A stretch of 5,230 nt of DNA from the NCBI GenBank assembly GCA_003445855.1, contig DMCG01000026.1:1-5230 (forward strand), read 5' to 3'. How positions within the stretch are numbered: position 1 is the stretch's first letter; every line of letters begins with the position of its first letter. The notes under the pieces were generated by a model. The model did no database searches. It had not been told where the DNA came from and saw nothing but the letters and a program-made list of their open reading frames with translations. The DNA comes from Spartobacteria bacterium. Its GTDB lineage: Bacteria; Verrucomicrobiota; Verrucomicrobiia; Chthoniobacterales; UBA10450. The position numbers and the translations under genes are program-made. Shown piece after piece: positions 5,208 through 5,230 of the stretch.

Positions 5208-5230
5208 AACATTTAGCTCTCGCGATCGTC
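5204..5230 (+). CDS. Probable start of a further exported protein, cut by the window end
   Basis: A GTG at 5204 overlaps the TGA of the preceding gene as GTGA and reads MKHLALAIV to the last base of the window. A Lys followed by a hydrophobic run looks like the beginning of a signal peptide, in keeping with the three exported proteins before it. The GTGA arrangement repeats that seen at the chrB/chrA junction. Only nine codons are visible, so this could be chance. Confidence 0.45.

Overview
The base composition is moderately GC-rich and Shine-Dalgarno sequences are almost absent. Together with compact palindromic repeats at gene ends and several small secreted proteins (PepSY-like, DUF1259, concanavalin-A-like), this points to a soil or freshwater bacterium. 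A member of the Verrucomicrobia (Chthoniobacterales-like) is my best guess, with Acidobacteria an alternative. This is inference from style, not from a marker gene. The window is ordinary chromosome with no transposase, integrase, phage, CRISPR or RNA gene that I can see.

Layout: (1) 1-203, + strand: the last 66 residues of tryptophan synthase alpha (trpA). (2) 281-862, + strand: two small genes 27 bp apart, a CDGSH iron-sulfur protein and a VOC/glyoxalase-fold protein. Both stop codons lie inside copies of the same 12-bp sequence TAAGATCGACAA. (3) 876-925: a 50-bp compound palindrome between convergent genes, whose right arm contains the stop codon of chrA. (4) 921-3184, - strand: a chromate-resistance operon, chrB then chrA, with a GTGA stop/start overlap. 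(5) 3185-3280: a divergent intergenic region with a candidate promoter for the rightward genes and a 14-bp-arm dyad that could be an operator. (6) 3281-5207, + strand: three exported proteins in a row (PepSY-like, two-lobed DUF1259, and a concanavalin-A-like/LamG-fold protein). A 13-bp perfect hairpin separates the first two. A fourth coding region appears to start with another GTGA overlap at 5204 and leave the window.

How the genes may work together: ChrB is known in other bacteria as a chromate-responsive regulator/accessory protein and ChrA as the chromate efflux pump, so region 4 should confer chromate resistance. The rightward secreted genes share the chrB upstream region. Whether they are co-regulated with chrBA, and whether they contribute to metal stress, is an open hypothesis. 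The most useful leads are the shared divergent control region, the internally duplicated His-rich DUF1259 protein, and the palindromic and short repeats at gene ends. I found no clear evidence of a wholly new system.
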